From BQWY01 sp046351095 (GTDB lineage Bacteria; Nitrospirota; Nitrospiria; Nitrospirales; Nitrospiraceae), in the NCBI GenBank assembly GCA_046351095.1, contig JAXLZC010000001.1, forward strand, positions 868,001-932,000: DNA of 64,000 bases, in the 5' to 3' direction. Positions 8,104 through 15,404 of the stretch are shown here, one piece after another. The notes beneath the pieces were generated by a model. It was given only the letters and a program-made list of their open reading frames with translations. It was not told the origin of the DNA and did not search any database. Position numbers and translations under genes: made by a program. Within the stretch, counting starts at the first letter, position 1; each line of letters begins with the position of its first letter.

Positions 8104-9452
8104 TACTTCGGCTGCTGCGCGAGGAGCCGTTCGAGATAGGTGGTGGACACATACCCCTTTTCGAAATCCGGATCGCGCATGATCTTCTTATGGAGCGGGA
8201 TCGTGGTCTTGATGCCTTCGACCACAAATTCGTCCAACGCGCGCCGCATACGGGCCAAGGCCTCGGCGCGGTCGCGACCGTGCACGATCAGCTTCGCGAT
8301 CATCGAATCGTAAAACGGCACGACCATCGAGCCGGACTCCATCGCGGAATCCACACGCACGCCGAATCCCCCGGCTGGACGATAGCGTGTGATGAGCCCA
8401 GGCGACGGCGTAAACTTTTCCGGGTCCTCGGCGTTGATGCGGCACTCGATGCTGTGCCCGTTGATGTGGATGTCTTGCTGCTTAAACGCCAGCGGCAACC
8501 CGGCGGCGATCCGAATCTGTTCCTTGATGAGGTCGATGCCGGTCACCATCTCGGTGATCGGGTGTTCGACCTGGATACGTGTATTCACTTCCATGAAGAA
8601 GAAGTTGTCGTCCTTGTCGAGCAAAAACTCGACGGTCCCGGCGCTGCGGTAGTGAATCGCCTTCATCGCCTCGATGGCGGTTTGGCCGATTTCGCGCCGC
8701 AACTTGTCGCTGACCGCGGGCGACGGCGTTTCTTCTACCAGCTTTTGATGCCGACGCTGGATGGAACAGTCGCGTTCGCCGAGGTAGACGATCCGGCCTT
8801 TGTTGTCGGCCAGGATCTGCACTTCGATATGACGCGGTTCGATGAAGTAGCGTTCGAGGTACACACCCTCGTTGCCGAACGTGGCCTTCGCTTCAGTCTG
8901 CGCGGCTTGGAAGGCGCGCTCGACTTCGTCGACCTTGTTGACGACGCGCATGCCGCGCCCGCCGCCGCCCGCCGCTGCTTTGATGATGACGGGGAAGCCG
9001 ATCTTTTTCGCCGCCTCGATCGCGTCCTGCTCGGTGTTCAGAATACCAGGGCTACCCGGCGTGACCGGCAGACCTTTTTTCGCGACGATCTCGCGGGCCT
9101 TGGCCTTGTCGCCCATCAACGCGATGTTTTCGGAACTCGGCCCAATGAATTTGACGCCGACGGATTCGCACACTTCGGCGAAGTGCGCGTTCTCGGACAG
9201 GAAGCCGTAGCCGGGATGGATGGCGTCGACGCCGGTGACTTCGGCGGCGCTAAGCACATTGGGAATATTGCGGTAGCTGAGCGAATCTTCCGGCGGACCG
9301 ACGCAGACGCGCTCGTCGGCGAGACGCGTGTGCAACGCGCCGGTGTCGGCCTCCGAGTGAATGGCGACGGTCTTGATGCCGAGCTCTTTGCAGGCTCGGA
9401 TCACCCGGACGGCGATTTCTCCGCGATTGGCGATCAGGACTTTTTTAAACAC
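8103..9452 (-). CDS. accC: Biotin carboxylase subunit of acetyl-CoA carboxylase
   Basis: Carboxylates the biotin on AccB using ATP and bicarbonate, the first half of malonyl-CoA formation for fatty-acid synthesis. At 449 aa it has the standard length. It opens with FKKVLIANRGEIAVRVIRA, has the glycine-rich ATP loop KAAAGGGGRGMR, ERDCSIQRRHQK, and the catalytic stretch MEVNTRIQVEHPITEMVTG. It follows accB by 27 nt and ends in a GC-rich stem-loop. The order aroQ-efp-accB-accC is a classic bacterial arrangement. Confidence 0.97.
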   Translation of the reverse strand: MFKKVLIANRGEIAVRVIRACKELGIKTVAIHSEADTGALHTRLADERVCVGPPEDSLSYRNIPNVLSAAEVTGVDAIHPGYGFLSENAHFAEVCESVGVKFIGPSSENIALMGDKAKAREIVAKKGLPVTPGSPGILNTEQDAIEAAKKIGFPVIIKAAAGGGGRGMRVVNKVDEVERAFQAAQTEAKATFGNEGVYLERYFIEPRHIEVQILADNKGRIVYLGERDCSIQRRHQKLVEETPSPAVSDKLRREIGQTAIEAMKAIHYRSAGTVEFLLDKDDNFFFMEVNTRIQVEHPITEMVTGIDLIKEQIRIAAGLPLAFKQQDIHINGHSIECRINAEDPEKFTPSPGLITRYRPAGGFGVRVDSAMESGSMVVPFYDSMIAKLIVHGRDRAEALARMRRALDEFVVEGIKTTIPLHKKIMRDPDFEKGYVSTTYLERLLAQQPK

Positions 9453-9479
9453 GCGCGAGGTTCCAGTGGGCGGGCACCG

Positions 9480-10034
9480 CTAGGCGGCCGACGTCGGTTC
9501 GATCAAAAACAACGGCTGCCCATATTCGACGGGCTTGGCCCCTTCGACCAAAATTTTCACGATCCGGCCGTCGACTTCCGATTCGATTTCGTTCATCAAC
9601 TTCATGGCCTCGACGATACAGAGCACCTGGCCCTTCTTGACCGTATCGCCTTCCTCTACGTAGGGGTCGGCGTCCGGTGAAGGCGAGCGGTAGAACGTGC
9701 CGACGATCGGCGAGGTAATCGTCACCAATCCGCTGGTATCTTGCGCGGGTGTGACGGACACACTCGCCTGCGAGGACGGGCTGACCGTCGTCGCCGACTG
9801 TTGGTCGTGCACCACCGCCACCGGCGCAGGCTTCGCGGCAAATTCCTGTCGGAGCCGCACACGCGTATCGCCGCGCTCGAATTCGAGCTCGGCCAGATTA
9901 TTTTTCCGCAGCAGATCGGCCAGCTCTTGGATGAGCTTGGCGCGATTCTCCGGTTCCGCCTGGGGACCGGACGACGCGGGCATCAGGATGGCGTCTTTAC
10001 GGCCGGCGCCGCTGGCGCGTCCAGGCTTCTTCAC
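9480..10034 (-). CDS. accB: Biotin carboxyl carrier protein of acetyl-CoA carboxylase
   Basis: A 184-aa carrier that shuttles CO2 from biotin carboxylase to the carboxyltransferase. The N-terminal helical segment (LIQELADLLRKNNLAELEFE) and a Ser/Pro/Thr-rich linker precede a C-terminal biotinyl domain. That domain has EAMKLMNEIE, whose Lys is the biotin site, and the thumb-like insert PSPDADPYVEEGD typical of BCCP. The GTG at 10034 overlaps the efp stop by 4 nt, suggesting translational coupling. A later ATG (residue 18, 9983) is also possible and would give a more typical N-terminus. Confidence 0.95.
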   Translation of the reverse strand: MKKPGRASGAGRKDAILMPASSGPQAEPENRAKLIQELADLLRKNNLAELEFERGDTRVRLRQEFAAKPAPVAVVHDQQSATTVSPSSQASVSVTPAQDTSGLVTITSPIVGTFYRSPSPDADPYVEEGDTVKKGQVLCIVEAMKLMNEIESEVDGRIVKILVEGAKPVEYGQPLFLIEPTSAA

Positions 10035-10591
10035 CGGACCCGTTCCACGTAGGCGCGTGTGCGCGTGTCGATCTTGATCACTTCCCCTACCTCCAAATAG
10101 AGCGGGACCTTGATGATCGCGCCGGTTTCCACCGTCGCAGGCTTGCTGCCGCCCGACGCCGTGTCGCCGCGGATACCCGGATCGGCGTCGACGACCTTGA
10201 GTTCGATAAAGATCGGCAACTCCACCGCGATCGGCTGGTGTTGATACACCAGGATCTTGGCGTTCATTTCCTCTTTCAGCAGGTCCGCATTCTCGCCGAG
10301 TTGCTTTTTCGCATATGTAAACTGCTCGAAGGTTTCCGTATCCATGAACGTGTAGTCGTCGCCGGTCGCATAGAGAAACTGCATGTCGCGCTCTTCGAGA
10401 TCCGGCTCCTCGAACCGTTCGCCCGAGCGGAAGGTGCGGTCCAGCACGTTGCCGGTGATGTAGCTTTTCAATTTGGTGCGCACGAACGCGCCGCCTTTAC
10501 CGGGCTTCACATGTTGAAACTCGACGATATAAAACGGCTGCCCGTCCACTTGTAAACGCACCCCGTTCCGAAAATCAGCGGTCGAAATCAC
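10031..10591 (-). CDS. efp: Translation elongation factor P
   Basis: Relieves ribosome stalling at polyproline stretches. The 186-aa protein has three domains. The loop VKPGKGGAF carries Lys32, at the position that is post-translationally modified in many bacteria. The C-terminal signature (IRGDTASGGSKPATVETGA, then VPLYLEVGEVIKIDTRT) is complete. The only modification clue is the Lys in PGKG; no epmA/epmB is seen in the window. The proline-rich secreted protein at 41.8-45.9 kb is an obvious client. It lies between aroQ (59 nt upstream) and accB (4-nt overlap). Confidence 0.97.
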   Translation of the reverse strand: MISTADFRNGVRLQVDGQPFYIVEFQHVKPGKGGAFVRTKLKSYITGNVLDRTFRSGERFEEPDLEERDMQFLYATGDDYTFMDTETFEQFTYAKKQLGENADLLKEEMNAKILVYQHQPIAVELPIFIELKVVDADPGIRGDTASGGSKPATVETGAIIKVPLYLEVGEVIKIDTRTRAYVERVR

Positions 10592-10650
10592 GTGACGTAC
10601 TCCCCTTCATTCACTCCCGCACAAAAAATCTGCGTACTTCCTTCGCACAC

Positions 10651-11187
10651 TCAGCCCGCACGGCGACGACGTGGACGAGCGGATTTGGCACGCGACGCGC
10701 CGGTGCGTCGCCCTGCAGCGGCAGTTGCCCGGAGACCGACTTTCCCCGATTGCCCACCAAGATGCGCGAGCAACCCCTTCAATCCTAATACGTAACTTTC
10801 CGCGCCGAACCCCGCCACCTGCCCCAGCGCCACACCCGCAACATACGAATGGTGTCGGAAGGCCTCGCGCTGATGGATGTTCGACAGGTGCACTTCCACC
10901 GTCGGCACCGCGACCGCGGCAATCGCATCGCGGATTGCCACACTCGTGTGCGTATAGGCCGCGGGATTGATCACGATCCCATCGAATGACGACCGCGCTT
11001 CCTGGATCCAGGTGACCAACTCGCCTTCCACATTCGACTGACGGCACTCGACCGTCGCCCGATGCTCAGCGGCGACCTGCGTCAACCTCGCGTTGATGGC
11101 GCGCAGGTCCGTCACCCCGTAGACCGAGGGCTCGCGCGAACCCAGCAAGTTTAAATTCGGGCCATGCAGGACCAGCACCCGATGCAT
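10651..11187 (-). CDS. aroQ: Type II 3-dehydroquinate dehydratase
   Basis: Third step of the shikimate pathway. Motifs are HGPNLNLLGSREPSVYG with the catalytic Tyr, QSNVEGELV, INPAAYTHTSVAIRDA and EVHLSNIHQREAFRHHS with the catalytic His. The start at 11187 (MHRVLVLHGPN) is preferred; the longer frame opening at 11265 begins upstream of the predicted transcription start. The protein is 178 aa against about 145-150 in the family. The extra 30-35 residues form an unusual Arg/Ala-rich tail ending RPRRRRAG. Confidence 0.93.
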   Translation of the reverse strand: MHRVLVLHGPNLNLLGSREPSVYGVTDLRAINARLTQVAAEHRATVECRQSNVEGELVTWIQEARSSFDGIVINPAAYTHTSVAIRDAIAAVAVPTVEVHLSNIHQREAFRHHSYVAGVALGQVAGFGAESYVLGLKGLLAHLGGQSGKVGLRATAAAGRRTGASRAKSARPRRRRAG

Positions 11188-11255
11188 GAAGACGTCGCGC
11201 TCCGTGGTAACCGACAGCGTGGTAGGTCGCCCCTCGATCCCGCAAAACCGGCGGC

Positions 11256-11284
11256 ATTGTAACAATCCGCCCCCAGGGGGTCAA
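11256..11284 (-). promoter_or_regulatory. Strong sigma-70 promoter for aroQ-efp-accB-accC
   Basis: On the minus strand, TTGACC (complement of 11279-11284), a 17-nt spacer and TACAAT (complement of 11256-11261). The palindrome ATTGTAACAAT (11256-11266) overlaps the -10, and CCCCCAGGGGG (11270-11280) overlaps the spacer; either could be an operator. Confidence 0.65.
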
Positions 11285-11349
11285 ACGGCTGTGCAGCGAT
11301 ACCGCATTGAAAGACACCGCAAACAAAATTGAGTGCGGAAGCGGGAATG

Positions 11350-12162
11350 TTACGAGAGTTCGTCTTTGCCGGTGGTGCCGCCGAAGCCGCCGAAGGAGCC
11401 GCCCATGCCGCCTTGGCCGCTCGACCAAAACATTCCGCGGCGAATTTTTGCGAACGGATGTCTGAGGTCGGGGCGACTGATGCCCCAAAAGGCGATAATC
11501 GCCGCGATGATGGTGAGAATGGTGATGATGGTGCCTACACCGCGCATGTGGGTGCGTTGCGGCGGACCGACACGAATATCCTGCGAAATGGCCGCGATGC
11601 GGACGACCGTTTGGTAGAGCCCTTCCGAGAAGTGTCCGGTGCGTAACGAACTTTCCAACGCATCCGACCAAATTTGTTTCACGACCTCGTCGGTCACGAT
11701 CGGCACCATCCGTTTGCCGACCATCAACGCGCCCTGCCGCTCCTGCACGGACAGCAACACCATCACACCGTATTCGTACGAGGCGCTGCCGATCTTCCAA
11801 TTGCCGTAGAGGGTTTCCGCATACCGCTGCGCGTTGGCGAACGGCGCGAGCGACGGCACGGTGACTACGACCATCTCCACACCCGTCTTGCGCTCGAGGT
11901 CTTGGCAGACGGACCGAATACGCGCGCGCCAATCGGTATCGACGACATTGCCGTGGTCGCTCACATACCCAAGCGGCTCCGGCAACTTCGGGCGCTGTCC
12001 TCGCTCCGGCCGTTCATCGGCATGGGCGACATCGGCAACGATCCCGACAAAGGGTGCAGATAGAAGCAGGCTGAACAGGCACAGTGCGAACGCACAGAAC
12101 GACAGAGGGCGATGGCACACATGCACAGTGCCGCCGACAGACTTTGTTATCGCCTTACGCAT
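11350..12162 (-). CDS. TPM-domain membrane protein
   Basis: A 270-aa protein with a signal peptide, then a TPM (TLP18.3/Psb32/MOLO-1) domain at about 55-195 marked by VDTDWRARIRSVCQDLERKTGVEMVVVTVP and YGVMVLLSVQERQGALMVG. A transmembrane helix (TIITILTIIAAIIAFWGI) and a Gly-rich tail GGMGGSFGGFGG follow. This architecture matches bacterial YgcG-like proteins; the domain is linked to repair of membrane complexes in plants, but its bacterial role is unclear. The ATG at 12162 gives the signal peptide directly. It is downstream of the nucleotidyltransferase-like gene (26-nt gap). Confidence 0.82.
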   Translation of the reverse strand: MRKAITKSVGGTVHVCHRPLSFCAFALCLFSLLLSAPFVGIVADVAHADERPERGQRPKLPEPLGYVSDHGNVVDTDWRARIRSVCQDLERKTGVEMVVVTVPSLAPFANAQRYAETLYGNWKIGSASYEYGVMVLLSVQERQGALMVGKRMVPIVTDEVVKQIWSDALESSLRTGHFSEGLYQTVVRIAAISQDIRVGPPQRTHMRGVGTIITILTIIAAIIAFWGISRPDLRHPFAKIRRGMFWSSGQGGMGGSFGGFGGTTGKDELS

Positions 12163-12188
12163 AGTCTTGGATCGAGTGCCTGACGCGG

Positions 12189-12950
12189 TTATCGCGTCAC
12201 CTGCACAGCAGCACCCTTGGCCATCGCATCGGCAAAGGCCACGAGCCCGCCGAGGTACCGATCGAACAGGCGTGGAATTTCCAATTGTCCCGGGCCAAGA
12301 CGGCCGCAGCGCACCGCCCAGCCTTCTGTATATGGTATTGGGTCGAGGCCCAAACGCGCGGCGACACGCGTCAACGCCGCTTCCGTCGTCGGCTGCGACG
12401 GTTCGTCCCACAAACGAAGCGCCGTCCGCGCCACCGCGCCAAGCGACGCGACGGAGAGCGCGATCAAAATCATGGCCGTTTCCGTACTCGCGCCGCCTTC
12501 GATATACCGCTGGCGAAGCCGCACGACGATCGCGCGGCTTTCGCGCACGAGCGCCTGCGCTAGGTGATCGGTGTCGGGGCGAAGCGTCGCAAGCGAATCG
12601 CGGCCCGCAAGCAACACACGGTCTTCGGCGACTTCGCTGGTTTCGATAGGAAACGTCGTGGGCCACTGGGCCAGTTCATCGAGTCCGACGATCAAGGCGG
12701 CAACCTGATCCTTCCGCCAGGCCGCAGCCAGCGGCGCCAGCGTGCGCATCCGCTCGCCGGTGACCTCGGTAAGGACCAGCAACAGATTCACATTCGACCG
12801 GCCCTCGAGATATTCGCCCCGCACCGCGCTGCCGTAGAGGTAGATCCCTTCCAACGCCGGGCCGAGTATCGTGCCCGCTTTCTTCGTGGCCGTCTGCACG
12901 AGATGTTGTACGGAGGCCGAAAGCTCGTCCACGATGCGGGATCGGTTCAT
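12189..12950 (-). CDS. Nucleotidyltransferase-fold protein, probably catalytically degenerate
   Basis: A 253-aa protein whose N-terminus carries the Pol-beta nucleotidyltransferase pattern YGSAVRGEYLEGRSNVNLLL. The GS motif is intact, but the metal-binding D-x-D is replaced by N-V-N, so classical activity is doubtful. The C-terminal half is helical and resembles the helical-bundle partners of such domains. The ATG at 12950 is chosen because AAGGAG sits 9 nt upstream, and because it overlaps the upstream stop as ATGA. It is probably co-translated with the FAD monooxygenase gene. Confidence 0.75.
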   Translation of the reverse strand: MNRSRIVDELSASVQHLVQTATKKAGTILGPALEGIYLYGSAVRGEYLEGRSNVNLLLVLTEVTGERMRTLAPLAAAWRKDQVAALIVGLDELAQWPTTFPIETSEVAEDRVLLAGRDSLATLRPDTDHLAQALVRESRAIVVRLRQRYIEGGASTETAMILIALSVASLGAVARTALRLWDEPSQPTTEAALTRVAARLGLDPIPYTEGWAVRCGRLGPGQLEIPRLFDRYLGGLVAFADAMAKGAAVQVTR

Positions 12951-14266
12951 GTCGCCCACTCCTTCTCGATATGCTCGGCCCGCACGTCGGGCACCAACCC
13001 CGCGGCCATCAAACGATCAAGGTACCCGAACGGCCGCGTCGCGCGCCAGCCGGCCGTGGTCATCAACATGCGATACCGCAGCCGAGCGTTGCGGTCGAGC
13101 GTGCGGAACACGCGGTCGCGGAGATATGCAACGAGCGGATTGCCCGTGTTCCAAAAGAGCACCTGCTCGTCCGCCAACCGCTGCAACATATCGACCTGCG
13201 GACGCCGCAGCCGCTCAAACGCGCTCAGCGCCTCTGTGTCCCACCGGTCCTGCGCGCGGCAGGTTTCGATGATCTCCGCCAAGGCCATCGCATCGGCCAT
13301 GGCCTGCATTCGACCCTGCGACGCATGGGGGTTCATCGCGTGCGCCGCATCGCCGATCAGCACTGCACCATCCGTCGCCCAACGCGGCGTGCGCACGCGC
13401 CCCGTAGGCATATACCCCGTCTGGGTCCAACTCTCCAACCGGTCGGCGATGGGTCCGATCTGCGGGTCGATGGCACGCCACTGCGCCTTGAGCGCATCGA
13501 TCCCCGCCGCCTTCACCTGATCGTACGTACCCGCCTTGATCATATAAAATACGTAGGCCTGTCCCTCGGCAGCCGGAAACAGTCCCAAGATTTGCCGATG
13601 TCCGACAAAGTACCGCGCGTCCGTCATGTCGCTGACGTTCGGCACGATGGCGATCAGATAGCCTTGCGGATACAAATGGAGATCGGCAGGAATACCGAGC
13701 GCCTCGCGCACCTTCGAAAAGGCGCCGTCCGCACCGACGACGAGTTTGGCGCGCAGACGATACCGGCGCCCTTCCGTCTCTGCGACCACTCCTTCCACGC
13801 CGTGCGGCGCCGCCTCGCTTCGTAATAATTCCGTGACGGTCGTGCCGTACCGCAGTCCCTGCGGATTCGCCTGCTGCAGCGCGCGAACGATGCCGTGATG
13901 CGCGACGTTGGGTAGCGTTACCAGTGCGCGATTGTATGGAGGCGGTAATTCCCCGTAGTTGATCGTACAGAGGCGCTCGCCGCCCGCGCGATGGAAATGA
14001 AACCGATGCACTTCGCGCACACTGTTCGTCGCTAAGGCGCCGAGCACACCGAGTTGATCCAAGATTCGCTGACCGTTGGGTTGGAGAATTTCTCCGCGCA
14101 GGCCGCTTGGCGGACCGTCCGCCCGCTCCAGCACGATGGAGGGAATGCCGCGTTGTGCCAGCGTGAGGCCCAAGACCGCACCGCCGCCACCCGCGCCGAC
14201 GATGATCACGTCGGTCGTTTCGTCTGCGCCGGTCATCTGCCGCTGTGTTCGTTGCCCGTCGCTCAT
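12947..14266 (-). CDS. FAD-dependent monooxygenase (UbiH/PHBH-like)
   Basis: A 439-aa group A flavoprotein hydroxylase. The N-terminal GAGGGGAVLGLTLAQRG is a dinucleotide-binding fold. VVGADGAFSKVR is the DG motif contacting FAD and NAD(P)H. VLIGDAAHAMNPHASQG is the GD motif for the FAD ribityl. The family hydroxylates aromatic rings or oxidises prenylated rings; the substrate is not deducible. The preferred start is the ATG at 14266; a TTG at 14272 is possible. It follows the PLD gene by only 6 nt and overlaps the next gene by 4 nt. Confidence 0.88.
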   Translation of the reverse strand: MSDGQRTQRQMTGADETTDVIIVGAGGGGAVLGLTLAQRGIPSIVLERADGPPSGLRGEILQPNGQRILDQLGVLGALATNSVREVHRFHFHRAGGERLCTINYGELPPPYNRALVTLPNVAHHGIVRALQQANPQGLRYGTTVTELLRSEAAPHGVEGVVAETEGRRYRLRAKLVVGADGAFSKVREALGIPADLHLYPQGYLIAIVPNVSDMTDARYFVGHRQILGLFPAAEGQAYVFYMIKAGTYDQVKAAGIDALKAQWRAIDPQIGPIADRLESWTQTGYMPTGRVRTPRWATDGAVLIGDAAHAMNPHASQGRMQAMADAMALAEIIETCRAQDRWDTEALSAFERLRRPQVDMLQRLADEQVLFWNTGNPLVAYLRDRVFRTLDRNARLRYRMLMTTAGWRATRPFGYLDRLMAAGLVPDVRAEHIEKEWAT

Positions 14267-14272
14267 GAACAA

Positions 14273-14869
14273 TTACCGGCTCGCGCCGACCTCGCGCAGA
14301 TCGACCGTCCGCTCCTGATCGTTCCAAAGCCGCAAAAACTGCTGCGCCGCCCGTTCGCTGCTGGCGACGTCACGAAACACATCCAACCGCTCGTCATTAT
14401 AATGGTCACCGCTCGCCGTAAAATTCATCGACCCGCTGGCATTCAGACGCCCGTCGATCACGACCATTTTTAGGTGCATCAAGTGTTCGTGTCGATTGAT
14501 CCGCACGGGAATGCCGAGGCCACGCAAAATTTCGACGGCGCGCGCCTGCTTCGGATCGTTCAGTCGCTCGCGGTCGGTCAACACCCGCACGTCGATTCCA
14601 CGCTTCCGTGCCGCCGACAAGGCCTGCACGGCGGGCGGAAACGTCAGTCCGTACATGGCGACAAAAATCGAACGATGCGCCTCCGCCAACAAGGCCACGA
14701 GCGCCTCGCCCGGCCGATCGTCCGGCGCAAAATACATGTCGTGTTGCGCCCAACTCCGATCCGGAACACACCCGGGACCGACCAATACCGCGACCGTCAG
14801 CACGATCCAGATAAATCTGTAGCAACACGTGCGTATGACAACAGGGCAGGAATCGGACACGCGCGCCAC
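14273..14869 (-). CDS. Secreted phospholipase D-like protein, single HKD motif
   Basis: A 198-aa protein with an N-terminal hydrophobic export segment (residues about 18-34) and one PLD-type domain. The HKD motif is H-L-K-M-V-V-I-D followed by GSMNFT, with the upstream conserved FVAMYGLTFP. A single-motif protein of this size resembles the Nuc/BfiL class, which act as dimers on nucleic acid or phosphodiesters. The lone Cys at the end of the signal segment is not a good lipobox. It is upstream of the FAD monooxygenase with a 6-nt gap. Confidence 0.85.
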   Translation of the reverse strand: MARVSDSCPVVIRTCCYRFIWIVLTVAVLVGPGCVPDRSWAQHDMYFAPDDRPGEALVALLAEAHRSIFVAMYGLTFPPAVQALSAARKRGIDVRVLTDRERLNDPKQARAVEILRGLGIPVRINRHEHLMHLKMVVIDGRLNASGSMNFTASGDHYNDERLDVFRDVASSERAAQQFLRLWNDQERTVDLREVGASR

Positions 14870-14874
14870 GCAGG

Positions 14875-15243
14875 TCAGTCGAACAGTTCCTTAAAATGGT
14901 CCTCGGCCTCGGCCCAGGCTTGCGGCGACGCCTTCGTCAACCAGTCGCGGACGTAGGCACGCTGACCGACTGTCATCATCTGGCGGATCTGGTGCGTCCG
15001 TCCCTGGATCGGCTGCAAAAATCCCACGCGCGTCCGCGCATCGAGCGTCGCCGTCCGCGCGTAGACATTCGTGTAGCTCGTCGGCTGGTCGTCGCCGTCG
15101 CCCTGTACCCACACCGACAGGTACCGTTCCATCTGCATGCCGGCGCTGTCCAAAGCCGGATCGGCATCGTGAAACACTTCCGCCTCGGTTTCCTTCAGCG
15201 GACGATCTTCTTGTGCACGAAAAAGAAAATTCTGCTTCCACAT
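14875..15243 (-). CDS. Hypothetical protein
   Basis: A 122-aa soluble protein that I do not recognise. It starts MWKQNFLFRAQEDRPLKE at 15243, preceded by a G-rich site (GGGGGCGA). The longer frame to 15297 has no better site. It is acidic and mixed alpha/beta, ending AEDHFKELFD. It shares the divergent promoter region with the thiS-cysK cluster. Confidence 0.6.
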   Translation of the reverse strand: MWKQNFLFRAQEDRPLKETEAEVFHDADPALDSAGMQMERYLSVWVQGDGDDQPTSYTNVYARTATLDARTRVGFLQPIQGRTHQIRQMMTVGQRAYVRDWLTKASPQAWAEAEDHFKELFD

Positions 15244-15291
15244 AGACTCGCCCCCGCAAAGTTCGGCATACTGGTGCGTCGGTGCCGCGCT

Positions 15292-15340
15292 TGTCAAGGC
15301 AAGCGCGCTGGACGCTGTGTCTCGGCACGTTGCCTTGACA
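15292..15340. promoter_or_regulatory. Divergent promoter region with perfect 11-bp inverted repeat
   Basis: TGTCAAGGCAA (15292-15302) and TTGCCTTGACA (15330-15340) are exact reverse complements 27 nt apart. Each arm contains a TTGACA -35-like hexamer facing outward, so the repeat looks like paired promoters or an operator. On the plus side TTGACA (15335-15340) is followed 18 nt later by a weak TAACGT. A second small palindrome (CGCGCTTG 15286-15293 / CAAGCGCG 15300-15307) overlaps the left arm. The region lies 65 nt before the thiS-cysK start. Confidence 0.5.
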
Positions 15341-15404
15341 GCGGCAAATGCCGTTTGGTAACGTCCCAGGATTCTTCTTTCTTTCTGCGAAGTTCGGAGA
15401 CTTC

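Noticed and set aside
8190..9680. 496-aa open frame antisense to accC/accB
   Set aside because: It lies fully inside well-supported genes on the other strand, has a repetitive D/R/F/H-rich composition typical of antisense frames in GC-rich DNA, and shows no domain.
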